From the NCBI RefSeq assembly GCF_937960835.1, contig NZ_CALGPC010000010.1:62001-126000 (forward strand): a DNA stretch of 64,000 bases. The letters run 5' to 3'. Made by a program: the position numbers and the translations under genes. This document shows positions 1 through 7,283 of this stretch, one piece after another. Every line of letters starts with the position of its first letter. The stretch's first letter is position 1. This stretch comes from an uncultured Ferrovibrio sp. Lineage in GTDB: Bacteria > Pseudomonadota > Alphaproteobacteria > Ferrovibrionales > Ferrovibrionaceae. The notes under the pieces are model-generated. The model had not been told where the DNA came from, did no database searches, and saw only the letters and a program-made list of their open reading frames with translations.

Positions 1-902
1 GCTTTAACGCGACCGGCACGGTCTTCGTCTATACCGGTGCGCATAGCCATGGCCAGGGCCATGAGACCACCTTTGCCCAGATCGTTTCCGACAAGCTTGG
101 CGTGCCGCTCGAGAATATCGAGGTCGTGCACGGCGATACCGCGCAGGTCCCGATGGGCATGGGCACCTATGGTTCCCGCTCGCTGGCGGTCGGCGGCTCC
201 GCCATCGTCCGTGCGGCCGACAAGATCATAGAGAAGGGCAAGAAGATCGCGGCCCATCTGATGGAAGCCTCGGTCGACGACGTGACCTATGACAAAGGCG
301 TCTTCTCGATCAAAGGCACCGACAAGCAGGTGCCGATGGCCCAAGTCGCCTTCACGGCTTACGTTCCGCACAACTATCCGCCCGATCTTGAACCCGGCCT
401 GGAAGCCAGCGCCTTCTACGATCCGTCCAACTTCACCTTCCCCGCCGGCGTGCATATCGCCGAGGTCGAGATCGACAGCGACACCGGCGTGACCACCATC
501 GTCAACTGGGTGGCAGTCGACGATTTCGGCAAGGTGATCAACCCGATGATCGTCGAAGGCCAGGTGCATGGCGGCATTGCGCAGGGTATCGGCCAGGCCC
601 TGCTGGAAGGTGTGGTCTACGATCAGGAAAGCGGCCAGTTGCTCACCGCCTCCTTCCTCGATTACTGCATGCCGCGGGCGGACAACCTGCCCTCCTACAA
701 GATCGGCATGATTGAGACCCCCTGCCCGCATAATCCGCTGGGCGTCAAGGGCTGCGGCGAAGCCGGAGCCATTGCCGCGCCGGCAGCGCTGATGAATGCC
801 ATTACTGATGCCTTGGGCACCGAAAAGATCGACATGCCGGCGACGCCGCTGAAGGTCTGGCAAGTGATCCAAAGCCACAATTTTGCCGCTGCGGCAGAAT
901 AA
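1..902 (+). CDS. Molybdenum hydroxylase large subunit (CoxL-like), 3' part only
   Basis: The reading frame is open from base 3 and the 5' part lies outside the window; about 299 codons are visible. The product is the C-terminal half of the molybdopterin-binding subunit of a xanthine dehydrogenase/CO dehydrogenase family enzyme. Visible signatures are HGQGHETTFAQI with the following VVHGDT, typical of the cofactor-binding domain, and KGCGEAG near the C-terminus, which carries the active-site Glu of this family. The FAD subunit follows after 20 bp, so the usual three-subunit complex is likely, but the small iron-sulfur subunit is not in view. The active-site loop that separates true CO dehydrogenases (form I) from other members lies upstream, so the substrate cannot be named. 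Confidence 0.9.
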   Translation, partial: FNATGTVFVYTGAHSHGQGHETTFAQIVSDKLGVPLENIEVVHGDTAQVPMGMGTYGSRSLAVGGSAIVRAADKIIEKGKKIAAHLMEASVDDVTYDKGVFSIKGTDKQVPMAQVAFTAYVPHNYPPDLEPGLEASAFYDPSNFTFPAGVHIAEVEIDSDTGVTTIVNWVAVDDFGKVINPMIVEGQVHGGIAQGIGQALLEGVVYDQESGQLLTASFLDYCMPRADNLPSYKIGMIETPCPHNPLGVKGCGEAGAIAAPAALMNAITDALGTEKIDMPATPLKVWQVIQSHNFAAAAE

Positions 903-922
903 GAAAGACGGAGATCAGCCCC

Positions 923-1720
923 ATGTATGCGTTCAACTATCACCGCCCGTCTTCACTGGACGACGCAGCCAAGCTGCTGAGCAGCGCCTCGGACGGCAAA
1001 TTCCTCGCCGGCGGCCAGACCCTGCTGCCGACGCTGAAGCAGCGTCTGGCTTCGCCTTCCGATGTGATCGACCTGACCGGTATTCCCCAGCTGAGCGGGA
1101 TCACCGTCTCGGGCAGCGCGGTCACCATTGGCGCCACCACCCGCCATGCGGCGGTGGCGGCTTCGGCCGAGGTCAAGAAGGCGATCCCGGCCCTGGCCAA
1201 GCTTGCATCCGGCATCGGCGATCCCCAGGTGCGGAATATGGGCACGCTGGGCGGCTCGATTGCCAATAACGACCCGGCGGCCGATTACCCCGCTGCTGTT
1301 CTCGGGCTTTGCGCGACCGTCCATACCAACAAGCGCACCATCGCTGCTGACGATTTCTTCACAGGCATGTTTGAGACCGCCCTGGAAGAAGGCGAGATCG
1401 TCACCAAGGTGGAGTTTCCGATCCCGAAGCGGGCCGGCTACGTCAAATTCCCCAACCCGGCCTCGCGCTATGTAATGGTTGGCGCCTTTGTGGCGGAAAC
1501 CGCCGACGGAATCCGTGTCGCGATCAACGGCGCTGGCCCCTGCGTCTTCCGCCACACGGAAATGGAAGCCGCCTTGGCGAAGAACTTCTCGCCCGATGCG
1601 CTGAAGGGCATCAGGACCGATCCGGCCGGGATGAACAACGACATCCATGCCAGCGCCGAGTATCGCGCCCATCTTGTTGGCGTCATGGCCCGGCGTGCGG
1701 TCGAAGCCGCGCTTGGCTGA
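923..1720 (+). CDS. Molybdenum hydroxylase FAD-binding medium subunit (CoxM-like)
   Basis: 265 residues, the normal length for a CoxM/CutM subunit. It carries the FAD_binding_5 motifs LAGGQTLLPTLKQRL near residue 29 and GTLGGSIANNDPAADYP near residue 110, followed by the CO_deh_flav_C domain (region around residues 165-265). It passes electrons from the [2Fe-2S] subunit to FAD and the respiratory acceptor. The ATG at 923 is preceded by GGAG and lies 20 bp after the large subunit stop, so the two are co-transcribed. The order large subunit then FAD subunit differs from the classical coxMSL order. A strong terminator follows. Confidence 0.9.
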   Translation: MYAFNYHRPSSLDDAAKLLSSASDGKFLAGGQTLLPTLKQRLASPSDVIDLTGIPQLSGITVSGSAVTIGATTRHAAVAASAEVKKAIPALAKLASGIGDPQVRNMGTLGGSIANNDPAADYPAAVLGLCATVHTNKRTIAADDFFTGMFETALEEGEIVTKVEFPIPKRAGYVKFPNPASRYVMVGAFVAETADGIRVAINGAGPCVFRHTEMEAALAKNFSPDALKGIRTDPAGMNNDIHASAEYRAHLVGVMARRAVEAALG

Positions 1721-1742
1721 CGCAAACGATCCAAATGTGAGA

Positions 1743-1774
1743 ACGGCGCGCCCTGATAAAGGCGCGCCGTTTTG
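1743..1774 (+). terminator. Rho-independent terminator of the molybdenum hydroxylase operon
   Basis: Perfect 10-bp stem ACGGCGCGCC / GGCGCGCCGT with loop CTGATAAA, followed directly by TTTGCTTT. It starts 23 bp after the FAD subunit stop. The opposite strand has a short T-run too, so weak bidirectional action for the convergent cytochrome gene is possible. Confidence 0.85.
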
Positions 1775-1776
1775 CT

Positions 1777-2664
1777 TTACGACTTACCCTTGGGCGGCAG
1801 GCTTGTGAGATAGGCGTATAACGCGCCGATCTCGGTGTCATTCAGCTCCCGTAGGGACTCGAACGGCATGACCTGGATTTCCGATCCATCCGGCCGCCGG
1901 CCGCTACGCAGCATCGCGGCAAACATCCCGGCATCGCGATAAGCCTGCATGCCACCACCTGGCACGGATGTGAGATTTGCGGCCGGTGGCCAATCCGGCG
2001 GGCCGCCTGGGACTTTGCCGCCAGTCAGATCGAGGCCATGGCAGCCCTGGCACATATTCGCGACATAGGCGCCATTGGCCAAAATATCGTCTGCCGGCGC
2101 CGGCTTTGCGGGCGGAAGGCTGTGGTCGATCTTCTCGGCGGCATCCCGCACGATCCCGGCCGCGTAGGCGAACCGCACCGGCGAAGGTAACTGCACGATG
2201 CGGCCATCGCCCGGCTGCGGAGGCAAGCCGCGCATATAGGCGATCATCGCCCCCAGATCAGCATCCGTCATTCGCGCATAGTCTTCGCTGGGCATCACCA
2301 TCAAGGGCCTGAGATCGGGTGCAATGCCATGCCGGATGCTGCGCACCCAATCGGTTACGCTGTAATCCGCCACCGCGCCCTGGGATGTAATATTGGGCCC
2401 ACGCACCACCAGGTCGCCATTGTCGATGAGCGTCCGCCCCAGGCCATCCTTGCCATGGCAATCGGTGCAGCCGCGCGATTCATAGAGATATTTTCCGCGC
2501 GCCAGCGCCGCCTCGTCTTGCGGAATGGCCACGGCCGCCGGACTGATCTCAATCCTGCGGTTCATTTTGTGGTCGCTGCCGAAATGGGCGAATGCCACAA
2601 GTCCCGCCAGGACGGCAGCCAACCCGCCGCCCGTCCATAAGGCGGCCTTCGCGACGCGGCGCAT
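1777..2664 (-). CDS. Membrane-anchored dihaem c-type cytochrome
   Basis: 295 residues from the ATG at 2664, which has GGTGGAG about 9 nt upstream; a GTG five codons earlier is possible but less well placed. An uncleaved N-terminal membrane anchor (about residues 7-30) leads into two class I cytochrome c domains with haem motifs CTDCH (near residue 66) and CQGCH (near residue 205). Each domain ends in a Met-rich segment that could give the distal ligand (for example VMPSEDYARM and VMPFESL). Such proteins carry electrons from periplasmic or membrane dehydrogenases to the oxidase. It is divergent from a TetR regulator and shares its operator region, so it is the likely target of that regulator. 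It is convergent with the Mo hydroxylase operon. Confidence 0.85.
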   Translation of the reverse strand: MRRVAKAALWTGGGLAAVLAGLVAFAHFGSDHKMNRRIEISPAAVAIPQDEAALARGKYLYESRGCTDCHGKDGLGRTLIDNGDLVVRGPNITSQGAVADYSVTDWVRSIRHGIAPDLRPLMVMPSEDYARMTDADLGAMIAYMRGLPPQPGDGRIVQLPSPVRFAYAAGIVRDAAEKIDHSLPPAKPAPADDILANGAYVANMCQGCHGLDLTGGKVPGGPPDWPPAANLTSVPGGGMQAYRDAGMFAAMLRSGRRPDGSEIQVMPFESLRELNDTEIGALYAYLTSLPPKGKS

Positions 2665-2750
2665 GTCAGGCCGCTCCACCCAAGATGCAATATCCGGACT
2701 TCCTATTGGCCATCATGCTTTCCTCTCCGTTTACGGATGCTTAGGATATT

Positions 2751-2803
2751 TATGAGATATCTCTCATATTTGAGAGATGTCTCAATATGAGAGGAGCCTC
2801 ATT
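2751..2803. promoter_or_regulatory. Tandem array of palindromic operators (TGAGA-N4-TCTCA)
   Basis: Three palindromes lie head to tail between the cytochrome gene and the TetR gene. The first is TATGAGA-TATC-TCTCATA at 2751-2768 (perfect). The second is TTGAGA-GATG-TCTCAA at 2770-2785 (perfect). The third is TATGAGA-GGAG-CCTCATT at 2786-2803 (5 of 7 pairs). Centres are 18 and 17 bp apart, so all lie close to one another on the DNA path. The third copy contains the ribosome binding site of the TetR gene. The array is a good candidate for the TetR binding site and would allow autorepression and control of the divergent cytochrome. Confidence 0.7.
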
Positions 2804-3436
2804 TTGTCAAACAAAAAACAGCCGCCTACCAAACGCGACAGAACCCGGCGGCAACTCCTTGATGCCGCTGCGAAAGTGTTTGCGGCCCGTGGTGTCGATG
2901 CAGCCAGTATCCAGGAAATAGCGGCTATGGCCGGTGTCGCCAACGGCACCTTCTACAATTACTTCGCTACAAAAGAAGCAATTCTCGAGGCCGCCGCCGT
3001 CCATTATGGGGTCAGCCTGTGCCAGCGCATCGATGCCAGTTGCGTGCAGGTTGAAGATGGCGCCGAACGCATGTCTATTGGCGGCAGAAATTACATGTTG
3101 CTGGCTATCGAGCAGCCGGATCTGGCCCGTTTCCTGATGTCGGTGGCTGTTGCCTCGCCGATCTGGGACGAACAGATCCGCCCCTATATCACCCGCGATC
3201 TTCTACTGGGGATCAAGCAGCAGCGTTTTCACGTCGCCAGCAAGGACGCGGCGATGACAATGATCATGGGCACCAACATGGCCGCGATCCGCAGCATCCT
3301 GGCCGGCAAAGCCGGGCGCAGCCATGTTGTTGCCGTGTCGGCGACGATCCTTCGTGGCTTAGGCATGTCGCCTAAAGAGGCCGATGAAGTGGCGCGTCGG
3401 CCGCTGCCCCCCCTGCCGCCCGCTAGCGAAGCGTGA
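2804..3436 (+). CDS. TetR/AcrR-family transcriptional regulator
   Basis: 210 residues from a TTG start at 2804. This start is preferred over the in-frame ATG at 2777 because GAGGAG at 2791-2796 sits 7 nt before it and the ATG lies inside the operator palindromes. The N-terminal helix-turn-helix is canonical: RRQLLDAAAKVFAARG, then ASIQEIAAMAGVANGTFYNYF and TKEAILEAA. The rest is a variable ligand/dimer domain. The operator array immediately upstream and the divergent cytochrome gene point to local control. The ligand is unknown. The 3' end overlaps the convergent nitrile hydratase accessory gene by 14 bp. Confidence 0.9.
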   Translation: MSNKKQPPTKRDRTRRQLLDAAAKVFAARGVDAASIQEIAAMAGVANGTFYNYFATKEAILEAAAVHYGVSLCQRIDASCVQVEDGAERMSIGGRNYMLLAIEQPDLARFLMSVAVASPIWDEQIRPYITRDLLLGIKQQRFHVASKDAAMTMIMGTNMAAIRSILAGKAGRSHVVAVSATILRGLGMSPKEADEVARRPLPPLPPASEA

Positions 3437-3773
3437 TCGGCTTCCCATGCGGCGTTGCGCGCGCCGCGCGGTCCCAGGCAGCCGCGGTTTCACCCAGCAT
3501 GTCGGCAGTGGCGGCCCCCTTCTCGACCACCAGCCGTTCCAGCGCATTCAGCCAATGCCGGTAATAAGTCTCGCCGGTATCGGGATCGCCGGCGGCCTGC
3601 GCCCGCTTGATCTCTTCGCTCAGCACCTGCGCCCATTCAGGCCAGTTAAACAGGCCCTTCTGGTGCAGCGCAACAGCCATGGCAAAGGCCTGCGCTTCCC
3701 AGGGCGCGCGGAAGACCGGCCCCTCAGCATCGCAAGGCAGATCCGGAAGGAGGGAACGATCCGGCATGCTCAT
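3423..3773 (-). CDS. Nitrile hydratase accessory protein (beta-like / P14K-type)
   Basis: 116 residues. The ATG at 3773 overlaps the stop codon of the beta subunit gene (ATGA), so it is translationally coupled. The sequence has the family pattern FRAPWEAQAFAMAVALHQ, FNWPEWAQVLSEEI and YYRHWLNALERLV, which resembles the N-terminal half of the beta subunit. Members of this family escort the alpha subunit during metal loading in cobalt nitrile hydratases. It is the third and last gene of the operon and ends tail to tail with the TetR gene. Confidence 0.85.
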   Translation of the reverse strand: MSMPDRSLLPDLPCDAEGPVFRAPWEAQAFAMAVALHQKGLFNWPEWAQVLSEEIKRAQAAGDPDTGETYYRHWLNALERLVVEKGAATADMLGETAAAWDRAARATPHGKPITLR

Positions 3774-4435
3774 GCCACAGGCTCCAGATAGCTTTCCCAG
3801 GCGTCGACGGAGACCGATAGTGTCGGATCGGCGGCCTCGCCCCACAATTCCGTCCCTTTAAACCGCACCGTATAGAGCCATTGCGGCTGCTCGCCCTGCC
3901 CCAGGGCGTTGCTGTCGGGAAAGACATGCGCGCCGTGGACAAGCTCAATGACACCCTCGTGGCCCCTCACGTAGCGCGGCAGTCTTGTATGGCTGGTGGG
4001 ATGCATGTTCTTGGCGCGGACACGATCGCCGACTTTGAAACGCGCCGCGGTATTCGTCTCGCGCTCCGTCGGCCCGCCTTTGGCTAGTACCGTCGCCACG
4101 GCATCGACGTTGAGGATGCGCGGCAAGGGTTTCGGCGGCTGCAGTGAGCGGCCGGTCTCGATTTCCTCCGGCGTGACCAGCCCGCGCTCGGTCATCAGCT
4201 TTTCTAGACCTGCCAGCCAGATTCCGTAGTAGCTCTTGGAGAGATATTCTGGCGGCGGCAGGCTCTCGCGCGCCGACCGCGACATATCGAGATTCCACTG
4301 GCCGGTCGCACCCATCGCCAAGGTCAGGGCAAAGACACGGCGCTCCCACTCGGCATGGAATTTCGGCTCATCCTCTCCTTCGGGGCATACAGGGCCAAAG
4401 CCCATCATGCCGCCCATATCGGCCGCGCCATTCAT
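3770..4435 (-). CDS. nthB: Nitrile hydratase beta subunit
   Basis: 221 residues, full length. It pairs with the alpha subunit to form the enzyme that hydrates nitriles to amides in the cytoplasm. The start MNGAADMGGMMGFGPV is the typical beta N-terminus that wraps around the alpha subunit. The helical region contains FALTLAMGATGQWN and YYGIWLAGLEKLM, and the C-terminal SH3-like barrel holds FKVGDRVRAKNMHPTSHTR and LYTVRF. It overlaps the alpha gene by 4 bp upstream (ATGA) and the accessory gene by 3 bp downstream, giving tight coupling of all three. Confidence 0.95.
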   Translation of the reverse strand: MNGAADMGGMMGFGPVCPEGEDEPKFHAEWERRVFALTLAMGATGQWNLDMSRSARESLPPPEYLSKSYYGIWLAGLEKLMTERGLVTPEEIETGRSLQPPKPLPRILNVDAVATVLAKGGPTERETNTAARFKVGDRVRAKNMHPTSHTRLPRYVRGHEGVIELVHGAHVFPDSNALGQGEQPQWLYTVRFKGTELWGEAADPTLSVSVDAWESYLEPVA

Positions 4436-5088
4436 CGCGCCACCTCCGCTGGCTGGCGGGGCAATCCGGTGCCGATCATGCTGTCGCGGGTCACCAGCTT
4501 GGCCAGATCCTCTTCGCTCCAGCCCTCGGTGCCATCAGGCCGTTCGGGCAATACCAGATAGCGAACTTCGGCGGTGGAATCCCAGACCTTGATCTGCTTG
4601 CCGGCCGGCAACTCGATGCCGAAATCCTTCAGCACGCCGCGCGGATCGATCACAGCGCGGGAGCGATACGGCGCCGACTTGTACCAGACCGGTGGCAGCC
4701 CCAGCACCGGCCAAGGATAGCAGGAGCATAACGTGCAGACGACCATGTTATGAACGGTCGACGTATTCTCCACCGCCACCATATGTTCGCCCTGCCGGCC
4801 GACATAGCCGAGCGACGCAATTGCCGCAGTCGCATCCTTCAGCAGCCAGTCGCGATAGGCAGGATCGGACCAGGCTTTAGCTACCACCCGGGCGCCGTTA
4901 TGCGGACCGACCCTTGTCTCGTAGGTCTCGATCAGCGCATCGAGGGCTGCGGGATCGACATAGCCCTTTTCAACCAGCACGGTCTCCAAGGCGCGGACGC
5001 GCAGTTCGACCTCCGAGAGGATGGTCCCCTCGCCATGCTCATGGTCGTGATGGTGCTGATCGTGATGATGATTATGATCGTGGCTCAT
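4432..5088 (-). CDS. nthA: Nitrile hydratase alpha subunit, cobalt type
   Basis: 218 residues. The metal-claw motif is VCTLCSC, with Thr at the third position; this form is found in non-corrin cobalt enzymes, while iron enzymes have Ser. The following segment YPWPVLGLPPVWYKS is typical. The N-terminus is unusually histidine-rich, with ten His within the first 18 residues, and may bind metal. Neither a cobalt transporter (NhlF) nor an amidase is seen next to the operon. A Shine-Dalgarno AGGAAAC lies just upstream of the ATG. The cistron order alpha, beta, accessory is the usual one for cobalt enzymes. Confidence 0.95.
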   Translation of the reverse strand: MSHDHNHHHDQHHHDHEHGEGTILSEVELRVRALETVLVEKGYVDPAALDALIETYETRVGPHNGARVVAKAWSDPAYRDWLLKDATAAIASLGYVGRQGEHMVAVENTSTVHNMVVCTLCSCYPWPVLGLPPVWYKSAPYRSRAVIDPRGVLKDFGIELPAGKQIKVWDSTAEVRYLVLPERPDGTEGWSEEDLAKLVTRDSMIGTGLPRQPAEVAR

Positions 5089-5191
5089 GGACGTTTCCTG
5101 TTACTTGCTGGGACTATAGCAGGAAATCTCTCGGCGATGAAAAGCTGTATCCCGTTCCCAGGCACCTAACTTCCTTCGTCGCCCCGAACGC

Positions 5192-6562
5192 CTAGCCGCT
5201 GGCGGCGGCGGTCTTGGGTAATACCATCGAGGCCCGCAAACCGGGCTGATTGTCACTCAATGCCAGTCTTCCGCCATGCAGGCGGACCACCGCTTCGACC
5301 AGGCTCAAGCCCAGGCCGGCGCCACTGCTGCCACGGCTGGCATCGCCGCGATAGAAGCGTTTCGTCACCTGATCGCGTTCGCTTTCCGCTATGCCCGGCC
5401 CGCTATCGGCGACGGCGATTACGATGCCTTGATCGGTCGCATTTGCCGACAGCGCGATCCGGCCGCCGCTTGGCGTGTATTTCACGGCGTTGTCCACCAG
5501 GTTTCCCACGGCCTGGGCCAGAAGGAACGGATCGCCATCCACCTGCAGATCCGGCGCCAGATCGATCGACAGGGCGATGTCCTTCGCCTCCGCCGTCGGG
5601 CCATAAAGCTCGGCGATATCCTGGGCCAAGGCCGCAACATCGACCTTCGTAAAGCCCGCACGCCGCAAGCCTGCATCGACTTCGGCCAGACGCAGCAAGG
5701 CATTGAAGATGCCGATCAGGCGATCGATATCGCCGATCGCCTCGCCCAGTTCATCCAGCATTTTCTCGTCATGAGCGCGTGTGCGCAGCAGCCCTTCAAG
5801 ACGCGCCCGTAGCTCGGTCAGCGGCGTTCTCAAGTCATGGGCAATCGCATTCGAGACATTCCGAACGCCTTCGATCAGCTGCTGAATCTGGTCCAGCATG
5901 GCATTAATCGTCCGTGCCAGATGATCGAACTCGTCATTGGCGTCGCGTAAGGGCATGCGCCGTCCGAGATCGCCCTGCACGATGGCATTGGCGGTGCGGT
6001 TGATGGTCTCGATGCGCCGCAGCACCGTCCGGCGCAGCAGCAATCCGCTTAAGATGGCAAAGGCCACGGCCACGAGTACGGCCCAGGCCAGACTGCGCAG
6101 GAACAGTGCCCGCATTGCCACGCGGTCCTGTACATCGCGGCCGACCAGAAGCTGGAAGTTGCCCGGCAGGACCACATGCAAAAAGCGCGTAGCATGCAGC
6201 CTGTTCTGATATACCAGATCGATCTCGTACCAGCCGGGAGTGCGGCCGATTTTCCCGGGCCAGGCATCGACATTGCCAGCCAATGGCTTGAGGAATGGAT
6301 CTGTCAGAAGATAGATCGCCTTCCTGTCGACATCTGCAATCACGCGTTCGTTGACCGTCTGGATCGCGCCGGGCAATCCGAAATCCCGCAAACGGTCGCC
6401 GATGGCGCGGATATCGGCGGTGATCACCGCGTCGGTTTCACGGTCGAGATAGCCGGTCGTATTCCACCAGACCAGACCAAGCAGCAGCACCGACGACACC
6501 ACGAACAGGATCGCATAACCCAGCGCCAGCCGCAGTGAGGTCGAGCGCAGCAGCTTAATCAT
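5192..6562 (-). CDS. Sensor histidine kinase (HAMP-HisKA-HATPase)
   Basis: 456 residues from the ATG at 6562, which overlaps the response regulator stop by 8 bp. Two membrane segments (about residues 10-34 and 155-178) enclose a periplasmic sensor domain of about 120 residues, followed by HAMP, the HisKA phosphoacceptor AIAHDLRTPLTELRARL (His near residue 242) and a HATPase_c domain with N-box NLVDNAVKYTP, G1 DSGPGI and G2 GAGLGLSLVEAVV. It is the partner of the OmpR-type regulator upstream. The signal is unknown; neighbours HtrA and a multicopper oxidase suggest envelope or copper stress. Confidence 0.9.
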   Translation of the reverse strand: MIKLLRSTSLRLALGYAILFVVSSVLLLGLVWWNTTGYLDRETDAVITADIRAIGDRLRDFGLPGAIQTVNERVIADVDRKAIYLLTDPFLKPLAGNVDAWPGKIGRTPGWYEIDLVYQNRLHATRFLHVVLPGNFQLLVGRDVQDRVAMRALFLRSLAWAVLVAVAFAILSGLLLRRTVLRRIETINRTANAIVQGDLGRRMPLRDANDEFDHLARTINAMLDQIQQLIEGVRNVSNAIAHDLRTPLTELRARLEGLLRTRAHDEKMLDELGEAIGDIDRLIGIFNALLRLAEVDAGLRRAGFTKVDVAALAQDIAELYGPTAEAKDIALSIDLAPDLQVDGDPFLLAQAVGNLVDNAVKYTPSGGRIALSANATDQGIVIAVADSGPGIAESERDQVTKRFYRGDASRGSSGAGLGLSLVEAVVRLHGGRLALSDNQPGLRASMVLPKTAAASG

Positions 6563-7238
6563 CGGCCGACAAGCGATAGCCGGCGCCGCGCACCGTATGC
6601 AGCAGCGGCCGGTCGAAACCTGCATCGATCTTCTGGCGCAGATTGCTGATATGAACGTCGATCACGTTGGTCTGGGGATCGAAATGGTAATCCCAGACAT
6701 TCTCCAGCAGCATGGTGCGAGTTACCACCTGGTTGGCATGCCGCATCAGGTATTCCAACAGCTTGTATTCACGCGGCTTGAGCTGGATTACCTGGCCGCT
6801 GCGCGTCACCCGGCGCGACAGCAGATCCATGTGCAGATCGCCGACACGCAGCGAAGTCTGCGGCGCGTCGCCGCTCTGCCCGCGGCGCACCAGGGCATGC
6901 AGCCGCGCTTCCAGCTCGCCAAAAGCGAAGGGTTTGGTGAGGTAATCGTCGCCCCCTGCCTTCAGGCCGCGGATGCGCTCATCGACATCCGACAGCGCGC
7001 TCAGGATCAGGATCGGGGTGCGGTTGCCGGTCTTGCGCAGCGCCTCGATGATTCCCAGCCCATCCACGCCACCGGGCAGCATGCGGTCGAGAATCACGGC
7101 GTCATAGGATTCCGAACTGGCGAGGAACAGCCCGTCGCGGCCGTTATCGACGTGGTCGACCACATGGCCGGCCTCGGTAAGGCCCTTACGGACGAATTGG
7201 CTGACTTTCGGATTGTCTTCGACCAGCAGGACCTTCAT
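6555..7238 (-). CDS. OmpR/PhoB-family response regulator
   Basis: 227 residues. The receiver domain shows the acidic pair VEDN, the phosphoacceptor Asp in AVILDRMLPG near residue 51, Ser/Thr in LILSALS and Lys in LTKPFAFGEL. The C-terminal winged helix contains LKPREYKLLEYLMRHANQVV and IDVHISNLRQKID. It overlaps the kinase gene by 8 bp. The gene lies 46 bp downstream of htrA, with a strong hairpin in between, so it may belong to the same transcript or have its own expression level. Confidence 0.93.
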   Translation of the reverse strand: MKVLLVEDNPKVSQFVRKGLTEAGHVVDHVDNGRDGLFLASSESYDAVILDRMLPGGVDGLGIIEALRKTGNRTPILILSALSDVDERIRGLKAGGDDYLTKPFAFGELEARLHALVRRGQSGDAPQTSLRVGDLHMDLLSRRVTRSGQVIQLKPREYKLLEYLMRHANQVVTRTMLLENVWDYHFDPQTNVIDVHISNLRQKIDAGFDRPLLHTVRGAGYRLSADD

Positions 7239-7253
7239 GCGTCACCATAGAGG

Positions 7254-7277
7254 CCGGGGCGGCTGTCGCCGCCCCGG
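7254..7277 (-). terminator. GC-rich hairpin between htrA and the response regulator gene
   Basis: Perfect 10-bp stem CCGGGGCGGC / GCCGCCCCGG with loop TGTC (loop GACA on the minus strand). It lies 6 bp after the htrA stop. No T-run follows on the minus strand, so it is more likely a 3'-stabilising or attenuating hairpin than a full terminator. Confidence 0.5.
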
Positions 7278-7283
7278 TTGCTG

